Assembly: GCA_021783175.1 (NCBI GenBank)
Contig: JAJXUF010000111.1
Coordinates: forward strand, 1 to 10,610
Source of the DNA: Pseudomonadota bacterium
GTDB lineage: Bacteria; Pseudomonadota; Gammaproteobacteria; Acidiferrobacterales; UBA6901
Direction: 5' to 3'
Length of the DNA: 10,610 bases
Shown here: in pieces, positions 6,379 to 10,610 of the stretch
How the letters are laid out: each line of letters opens with the position of its first letter
How positions within the stretch are numbered: position 1 is the first letter of the stretch
Notes under the pieces: model-generated
What the model was told of the DNA's origin: nothing
What the model saw: the letters and a program-made list of their open reading frames with translations, nothing else
The model's database searches: none
Position numbers and translations under genes: made by a program

Positions 6379-6677
6379 CGATCCCTTGCTCGCCGCTGGC
6401 GGGTCACTCCAAGCGATGCCGCAACGGTCGCATTACGACTTCCTGGCGCTGGATCCAAACTTTCCTGTACTGACACCAATCTGTAAAACATCTGTGCAAC
6501 GCTGTCGCAAATAATGCGAATGTCCGGTGTGTTATCGGCCCTCTTATCAACTGCCGCTGGGCGCCCCGCTTATCCACGGCCTTTGTAACACGCGCGCCGA
6601 CGCAGGCCGATAATGGGACTTGCCCACCATGTCCCCCATTGCGATTGACTTCCTTCTATCCGAGAGGAGGTTTCGCC
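6379..6677. promoter_or_regulatory. Intergenic region with spaced dyad and DnaA-like site
   Basis: About 300 bp without a supported gene, ahead of the DUF2285 gene. TTATCGGCC (6532-6540) and GGCCGATAA (6605-6613) are perfect inverted 9-mers 64 bp apart. Between them are TTATCAACT and TTATCCACG (6572-6580); the latter matches the DnaA-box consensus in 8 of 9 positions. The region must also hold the promoter for the genes to the right, but no convincing -35/-10 pair was found. GAGAGGAGG at 6662-6670 is the DUF2285 ribosome binding site. Confidence 0.4.
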
Positions 6678-7451
6678 ATGGCAGATTCGAGCGTCGTTCA
6701 CTGGCATCCCAGCGCTGCCTATCTGTACGTGCTACATCTGGACGGTCCCGCGCTTGCATGGGAATACCTGCGGCGCAACCCGGAATACCGGTTCGCCTGG
6801 CAACACCACTGGCACTATCCACAGCACGATGCGCAGCGCTGGGGCTTGCGCCTGCTGGAAGACCCTGCGCGCGATGCGCGCGACGCACACCCCGACTGGT
6901 TCCCTGATCCCGCCTCGGTCGTCCAGGTCTATCCGGATGCCGACCCCACTGATGATGCGCTGTTGTTCCAGCTCTGGCACATCCCCGGCCGCAAGCAGCT
7001 GATGCACGACGGCAAGCGCCTGATGCTGACCACCCATCTCGTCGACCGCAAGCTGCGCATGGCGATATCGCCCGCACTGGAAGACGGCATGGCTTACGCC
7101 TATGCCGTCCGCGCTGGTCGCCAGCTTCGCGAGCGCTGGCGCACAATCGAAGCCGATCTGGCAATGCTCGACGCCGACAGCGCGCACCCCAGCGCGATCG
7201 CCACGGACCGGCCTGGCCGCACGGCAATGCTCCACATGCACACCCTGCAGGCGCTCGATGGCACGCTGGCCGGTGCGTCGCAGCGCGGCGTGGCCGAAGT
7301 GTTGTTCGGTATCACCGCCGTCGCCGAGCGCTGGCATGACGACAGCGATCTGCGCGCCCAGGTTCGCCGCCTCATCCGGCGCGGGCAGACGCTCATGGAT
7401 GGCGGCTACCGTCACCTACTGCAACCCGGCAGCACCACACCGGGACGTTAG
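6678..7451 (+). CDS. DUF2285 (with N-terminal DUF6499-like) protein
   Basis: The product has 257 residues. The N-terminus matches the short transcriptional-regulator-like domain often fused to DUF2285: W-x-P-S-A-A-Y-L-Y-V-L-H, then AWEYLRRNPEYR (about residues 8-37). The C-terminal third (about 180-250) is DUF2285: QRGVAEVLFG, DDSDLRAQVRRLIRRGQTLMDGGYR. DUF2285 proteins lie next to rep/par genes in many conjugative elements and are thought to be DNA-binding regulators; no target is established. ATG 6678 is supported by GGAGG at 6666-6670 with a 7-nt gap, better than an in-frame TTG at 6639. It is followed by HTH_17, repA and parA on the same strand, the standard order of this backbone. Confidence 0.88.
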   Translation: MADSSVVHWHPSAAYLYVLHLDGPALAWEYLRRNPEYRFAWQHHWHYPQHDAQRWGLRLLEDPARDARDAHPDWFPDPASVVQVYPDADPTDDALLFQLWHIPGRKQLMHDGKRLMLTTHLVDRKLRMAISPALEDGMAYAYAVRAGRQLRERWRTIEADLAMLDADSAHPSAIATDRPGRTAMLHMHTLQALDGTLAGASQRGVAEVLFGITAVAERWHDDSDLRAQVRRLIRRGQTLMDGGYRHLLQPGSTTPGR

Positions 7452-7558
7452 AACGGTGTCGCAAAACGTCCCTGCGCAGCACGCCCGGGTTTCCCGAAAC
7501 TGCTTCCATCCGGCGGCGATTGCTTCGTCGGCGATCTTGACCGATGGAGCCCCTTGCC

Positions 7559-7858
7559 ATGCGCCCCGCACCGTTACGGCAGTACCCTGTACCCGCTGCC
7601 ACCCAGCAGCCTGCCCAGACCACGCAGCCCGCGCGCTACCTGACTAACAACGAAGCCGCCGCGTTCCTGCGGCTGTCGCCGCGCACGCTGGAGAAGCAGC
7701 GCGTCATCGGCGGCGGGCCGCGCTTTCGCAAATTCGGTCGGCGCGTGATGTACGCCGTCGCCGACCTCGAAGCGTGGGCCGACGCGCGCAGCTTCGAGAT
7801 GACTTCCGACCCTCAATACACCGAACAACACGCCGCGCGCCGTTCCGGCTCGCGCTGA
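7559..7858 (+). CDS. HTH_17 (excisionase/AlpA-like) DNA-binding protein
   Basis: The product has 99 residues. After a Pro/Gln-rich leader of about 25 residues comes a MerR/excisionase-type winged helix-turn-helix (HTH_17): RYLTNNEAAAFLRLSPRTLEKQR, a GGGPRFRKFGRRVMY wing, then VADLEAWADAR (residues 26-76). Such proteins bind DNA as recombination directionality factors or as regulators. Its fixed place between DUF2285 and repA, far from any integrase, favours a regulatory role in replication or transfer. ATG 7559 has GGAG at 7546-7549 ahead of it; ATG 7544 has no ribosome binding site and would add five residues. RepA starts about 20 bp later. Confidence 0.85.
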   Translation: MRPAPLRQYPVPAATQQPAQTTQPARYLTNNEAAAFLRLSPRTLEKQRVIGGGPRFRKFGRRVMYAVADLEAWADARSFEMTSDPQYTEQHAARRSGSR

Positions 7859-7880
7859 TCGGCGATGGACACCTTTGTCG

Positions 7881-8762
7881 ATGGCCATAGTGCGCGACCC
7901 GCAGCGCGAGCAGCTCGAACTGTTCCATGCTTTCTCGGGCGAACTGCCGGCGCGCGATGCGCAGGACCTGATGGCCTACCCGTTCTTCTCGCTGGCCAAA
8001 AGCAAGCGCACGGTGCCGATCGATTTCTGCAGCAGGAGCGTGACAGTGCGGGTCGAAGGCACGGCCGAGCATGGCATCGCGACCATCTGGGATGCCGACA
8101 TCCTGATCTGGGCCGCCAGCCAGATCGTCGAGGCGCGCGATGCGGGCATCCGCTCGTCGAGGCTGATGGCTGCCACCCCCTACGAGATCCTGCGCTTTAT
8201 CGGTCGAGGCACGTCGCTGCGCGACTATCAGCGCCTCAAGGCGGCGCTGGACCGCTTGCAGTCCACCAGCGTGGCCACATCCATACGCCAGTCCAATGCG
8301 CGGCGCCTGCACCGCTTCTCGTGGATCAACGAGTGGAAGGAGCGCGCGGACGGCCAGGGCCGGCCGCTGGGCATCGAGCTGATCCTGCCGGACTGGTTCT
8401 ATGCTGGTGTGCTCGAAGAGAGCCTGGTATTGACCATCGACGCCAACTACTTCCGCCTGACCGGCGGCATCGAGCGCTGGCTGTACCGCCTGGTGCGCAA
8501 GCACGGCGGCTGGCAGCGCGACGGCTGGCGCTTCGACTTCCCGCAGCTGCACCGAAAATCCGGCAGCCTGGCGCGCTTCACAGACTTCGCCTACGACCTG
8601 CGCTGCATCGTGGCGCGCCAGCCATTGCCGGGCTACACGCTCGCCATCTTGCGGTCGAGGCATGGGCCGGAAGTTTTGACCTTCCGCGCCGTGCCGTCCA
8701 CGGCACCGCTGCGACCCGGTGGCAGCTTCGGTGCCGGTGCAGTGCCTGTGGAAAAACGGTGA
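7881..8762 (+). CDS. repA: Replication initiator protein A (RPA family)
   Basis: The product has 293 residues and fits the RPA family (PF10134) of iteron-binding initiators on broad-host-range plasmids and Tn4371-like elements. Recognisable segments are an N-terminal RDPQREQLELF, then MAYPFFSLAKSKR, ATIWDADILIWAASQI, TPYEILRFIGRGTSLRDYQRLKAALDRLQST (winged-helix region, about 95-130) and GGIERWLYRLVRKHGG. It would bind the three iterons that begin 6 bp after its stop codon and open the AT-rich stretch beyond. ATG 7881 is chosen; TTG 7875 is possible, as GGA at 7867-7869 is better spaced for it. A repA within an integrative element suggests autonomous replication of the excised form. A long overlapping plus-strand frame (7865-8971) is a shadow produced by high G+C. 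Confidence 0.9.
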   Translation: MAIVRDPQREQLELFHAFSGELPARDAQDLMAYPFFSLAKSKRTVPIDFCSRSVTVRVEGTAEHGIATIWDADILIWAASQIVEARDAGIRSSRLMAATPYEILRFIGRGTSLRDYQRLKAALDRLQSTSVATSIRQSNARRLHRFSWINEWKERADGQGRPLGIELILPDWFYAGVLEESLVLTIDANYFRLTGGIERWLYRLVRKHGGWQRDGWRFDFPQLHRKSGSLARFTDFAYDLRCIVARQPLPGYTLAILRSRHGPEVLTFRAVPSTAPLRPGGSFGAGAVPVEKR

Positions 8763-8768
8763 ATCCGC

Positions 8769-8839
8769 TCGTGCTATCGGGAGTAGAAATCCTCGTGCTA
8801 TCAGGCGCAGCGCTGTCGTGCTATCAGGAGTACGAATCG
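8769..8839 (+). repeat. Three iterons, probable RepA binding sites
   Basis: TCGTGCTATC followed by GGG, AGG and AGG occurs at 8769, 8793 and 8816, giving direct repeats with periods of 24 and 23 bp, about two helical turns, so all lie on one face. The first and third repeats match over 21 of 23 positions, ending GAGTA-AATC; the second diverges after the core. The array starts 6 bp after the repA stop. Confidence 0.8.
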
Positions 8840-8942
8840 ACCGCAAAGCCTTTTGTGGCGCTGGTTTCGGTGTCTCTTAACTTAGGTTCTAACTTTGAAT
8901 CTATAAAACTAACGATAAGAAGAGCCCGCGCGCTGTGGATAA
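8769..8942. other. Predicted origin of replication (oriV)
   Basis: Directly after repA come three iterons (8769-8839), then an AT-rich stretch (about 8872-8922) with two related TAACTT motifs and TATAAA, and then a perfect DnaA box, TGTGGATAA, at 8934-8942. Initiator gene, iterons, unwinding region and DnaA box in this order make up a textbook iteron-type origin. The same region must also carry the parA promoter. Confidence 0.7.
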
Positions 8943-8967
8943 ACCGGCTCGCCGGAGGCCGCGCATC

Positions 8968-9609
8968 ATGATCATCGCGCTGCTCAACCAGAAAGGCGGG
9001 GTCGGCAAGACGACGCTCGCCACTCACATTGCAGGCGAGCTGGCGATCCAAGGCAGCTCGGTGATCCTGGTCGATGCCGATCCCCAGGGTTCAGCGTTGG
9101 ACTGGACGCAACGCCGCAGCCAGAACGGCTTGCCCAGGCTGTTCGGTGCTGTCGGCCTGGCAAGGGAGACCCTGCATCAGGAAGCGCCGGAACTCGCCCG
9201 GCGCTGCGATCACATCGTGATCGATGGCCCGCCCCGTATTGCCGCCCTCGCGCGCTCCGCGCTACTCGCGGCTGACGTCGTGTTGATCCCTGTGCAACCC
9301 AGCCCCTACGACGTGTGGGCCAGCGCCGAGATGGTGTCATTGATTCGCGAAGCGCAGGTGTTCCGGCCAGCGCTGCGCGCGGCCTTCGTCATCAACCGGC
9401 GCGTCAGCACCACGGTGATCGGACGCGAGGCACGCAGCGCACTCGCCGATCAAGCGCTGCCATCGCTGCTCTCGGAAGTTCGGCAGCGCATCGTGTTCGC
9501 CGACAGCGTGGCCAGAGGTCAGCTCGCGCTCGAACTCGACGTGGACAGCATGGCCGCACGTGAGATCGCGGCGCTCGCCACCGAAGTGTTGAGGATGGCC
9601 CAGTGTTGA
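8968..9609 (+). CDS. parA: ParA-family partition ATPase
   Basis: The product has 213 residues, the short type Ib/MinD-like size without an N-terminal HTH. The deviant Walker A is KGGVGKTT (9-16), the switch is VDADPQGS (35-42) and the Walker B-type strand is HIVIDGPP (82-89). It hydrolyses ATP on the nucleoid to distribute DNA together with a centromere-binding partner, probably the ribbon-helix-helix protein encoded just downstream. ATG 8968 is fixed by GGAGG at 8954-8958; an in-frame GTG at 8935 lies within the DnaA box and is unlikely. The extreme C-terminus (MAQC) appears altered by a 17-bp tandem duplication at 9585-9618; without it the protein would end MAR with TGA overlapping the next ATG. 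Confidence 0.93.
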   Translation: MIIALLNQKGGVGKTTLATHIAGELAIQGSSVILVDADPQGSALDWTQRRSQNGLPRLFGAVGLARETLHQEAPELARRCDHIVIDGPPRIAALARSALLAADVVLIPVQPSPYDVWASAEMVSLIREAQVFRPALRAAFVINRRVSTTVIGREARSALADQALPSLLSEVRQRIVFADSVARGQLALELDVDSMAAREIAALATEVLRMAQC

Positions 9610-9618
9610 GGATGGCGC
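9585..9618 (+). repeat. 17-bp tandem duplication at the parA 3' end
   Basis: AGTGTTGAGGATGGCCC (9585-9601) is followed at once by AGTGTTGAGGATGGCGC (9602-9618), 16 of 17 identical. As 17 is not a multiple of three, the second copy is read in another frame and supplies the present parA stop (TGA 9607-9609). It also provides GAGG ahead of ATG 9620. Confidence 0.9.
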
Positions 9619-9619
9619 G

Positions 9620-9865
9620 ATGAAGAATGGCAAACGCGTTGCGATTGGCGCCCGCCCGCCTGCCAACCCGCACGCGGACGCCTGGGTGCGCCAGGGCGAG
9701 GGTGCGGACATCGGCAAGGCCGATCTCTACACCGCCCGGCTGACCCTCGACGTGACGCCGGCGCTGCGCGCCCGCATCAAGGTCGAGGCCTTCACACGGG
9801 GCCTCACGGTCGCCGAGATGCTGCGGGCGCTACTGGAACATGAATTCCCGGAGAAGCAACCATGA
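9620..9865 (+). CDS. Ribbon-helix-helix protein, probable ParA partner
   Basis: The product has 81 residues. The first ~36 are polar and probably disordered (Pro/Gly/Ala, basic). Residues 38-77 form a ribbon-helix-helix: strand TARLTLDV, helix PALRARIKVEAFTRG, then TVAEMLRALLEHEF. This is the arrangement of ParG-type centromere-binding proteins, in which a flexible basic tail stimulates the ParA ATPase and the RHH dimer binds the centromere and its own promoter. That it is ParA's partner is inferred from position directly after parA. ATG 9620 has GAGG at 9608-9611. Its stop overlaps the DUF2840 start in ATGA (9862-9865). Confidence 0.8.
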   Translation: MKNGKRVAIGARPPANPHADAWVRQGEGADIGKADLYTARLTLDVTPALRARIKVEAFTRGLTVAEMLRALLEHEFPEKQP

Positions 9866-10395
9866 ACGCACTCTTGCAGGCGGTCAACGATGCGCCACCC
9901 CTACCCCATCCCGTGCTTTCCAGCGTCACGAACGACACACCGCTGACGCGCGTATCACTGGCATTCGTCGAGCACAGGATCAACGTCTACCTGCGCTTCG
10001 GTCATCCGCTGCGTGAACTGCGGATGGATCGCTGGCGGCGCTGCGCGATCTTCACACAGGCGGCTGTGTTCTGCCGCGTGCGCTGGGAGTCCAACGACTA
10101 CGGCACGACACGCTGGCAGCTCATGGTGCTGCAGGCTTGCATGCCCCACGCTACGGTGCAGCGCATCGCTGGCATCCAGCCGGGCGCGCGCCTGCTGCTG
10201 TGCGCCGAGGGTGAACGGCAGGTGCAGTCGGTCTTGCCGCAGATCGACGCCATCGAAGCGCTCGGCATCGACCCGGCAGCGGTGTCGCCCGCATACTGGC
10301 GCACGCTGGGCAACCGGCTGTCTGCGCGCCTGCCACTACCGGCCTACACGGTCGAACGGCATGCGGCTTACCTCGCGGGCGAGGTGTTGCGATGA
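9862..10395 (+). CDS. DUF2840 family protein
   Basis: The product has 177 residues and is recognisable as DUF2840 by LTRVSLAFVEHRINVYLRFGHPLRELRMDRWRRCAIF at about 28-65, the FCRVRWESNDYGT segment, and the C-terminal PAYWRTLGNRLSARLPLPAYTVERHAAYL. Its function is unknown, but it is nearly always encoded between the partition genes and traF in this type of element, so a role in maintenance or conjugation is likely. It overlaps the preceding gene by ATGA at 9862-9865 and the traF start by ATGA at 10392-10395, so the genes form one translationally coupled unit. No membrane segment or signal peptide is visible. Confidence 0.88.
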   Translation: MNALLQAVNDAPPLPHPVLSSVTNDTPLTRVSLAFVEHRINVYLRFGHPLRELRMDRWRRCAIFTQAAVFCRVRWESNDYGTTRWQLMVLQACMPHATVQRIAGIQPGARLLLCAEGERQVQSVLPQIDAIEALGIDPAAVSPAYWRTLGNRLSARLPLPAYTVERHAAYLAGEVLR

Positions 10396-10610
10396 ACACC
10401 CGCCTCCATCGCTGGGGTGTCGTATTGTTCAGCGTCCTCGGCATAGCTACGCTCGCCTGGCCGTCGGTTCATACACCGGTTGCGCGCATCGTCTACAACC
10501 CCAGCGACAGCGTACCGCCTGGCTGGTACCGCATCGGCCCGCCCTACTCGCTGCACGTCGACAGCATCGTGCTCGCCCGTCTTCCGGCAGACACCGCTAC
10601 GCTGGCTGCG
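10392..10610 (+). CDS. traF: TraF-like S26 signal peptidase (3' end outside the window)
   Basis: The first 73 codons of a TraF-type peptidase. Residues about 9-24 form a single hydrophobic N-terminal anchor. They are followed by YNPSDSVPPGWYRI (35-48), the S26 family serine motif, in which S40 should be the nucleophile. The catalytic Lys would lie beyond the window. In RP4, TraF matures and cyclises the TrbC pilin and is essential for conjugation; the same role is likely here, acting in the inner membrane with the active site on the periplasmic side. It starts within the DUF2840 stop (ATGA). The frame is open to the window end. Confidence 0.9.
   Translation, partial: MNTRLHRWGVVLFSVLGIATLAWPSVHTPVARIVYNPSDSVPPGWYRIGPPYSLHVDSIVLARLPADTATLAA

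Noticed and set aside
6299..6514. 71-codon ORF overlapping the end of DUF2958
   Set aside because: It starts inside DUF2958 in another frame and has no ribosome binding site or domain pattern.
7704..8846. 380-codon minus-strand ORF opposite repA
   Set aside because: An antisense shadow of the HTH_17 and repA genes, with no recognisable domain or ribosome binding site, extending into the iterons.
7865..8971. 368-codon plus-strand ORF overlapping repA and the iterons
   Set aside because: It is out of frame with repA, shows an Arg/Ala/Gly-rich shadow composition typical of high-G+C sequence, and runs through the iterons and AT-rich origin. RepA in the other frame has clear family motifs.

Overview
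The window looks like part of an integrative and conjugative element (Tn4371-like/IncP-like backbone) or a related plasmid from a high-G+C member of the Pseudomonadota (Pseudomonas, Stenotrophomonas/Xanthomonas and Burkholderiales are all plausible). The evidence is the backbone order on the right: XRE regulator, DUF2958, DUF2285, HTH_17, RepA, ParA, ribbon-helix-helix protein, DUF2840 and TraF peptidase. A DUF736 gene on the left is another usual member of such elements. No integrase, relaxase or att site is visible, so chromosomal integration is an inference.

Layout. 1-184: 3' end of a DUF736 gene and its terminator. 185-724: a MerR-type promoter and a small TfoX/Sxy-like gene. 750-892: minus-strand sequence that reads like the C-terminal end of a lost gene. 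904-4882: the main cargo, two tightly overlapping genes with visibly lower G+C than the backbone. 4883-5392: a spaced inverted repeat, a stretch with no recognisable gene, and the 3' half of a broken DUF2958 gene. 5407-5836: a hairpin, a minus-strand XRE repressor-like gene and a divergent promoter region with a 31-bp dyad. 5837-7858: a small ORF, an intact DUF2958 gene, a DUF2285 gene and an HTH_17 gene. 7881-8942: repA followed by three iterons, an AT-rich stretch and a DnaA box, together a predicted replication origin. 8968-10610: parA, a small ribbon-helix-helix gene, a DUF2840 gene and the start of traF, nearly all joined by overlaps.

The most interesting part is the cargo pair. The first gene encodes about 860 residues: a Cys/His-rich probable zinc module followed by a long alpha-helical, HEAT/ARM-like region. 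The second encodes 483 residues: a helical N-terminus, a beta-rich middle and a C-terminal PD-(D/E)XK nuclease-like core (D390, E399-x-K401, Q419-x3-Y423). They share 56 bp and the second has a strong internal ribosome binding site, so they are probably co-expressed. A large scaffold plus a nuclease, set as foreign-composition cargo in a mobile-element backbone beside a truncated backbone gene, suggests an uncharacterised anti-phage or anti-plasmid system. I do not recognise it as a named system. Function is inferred from architecture and context only.

The maintenance module also carries details of interest: a compact iteron origin directly behind repA, and a 17-bp tandem duplication at the end of parA that seems to have destroyed an ancestral stop/start overlap with the next gene.
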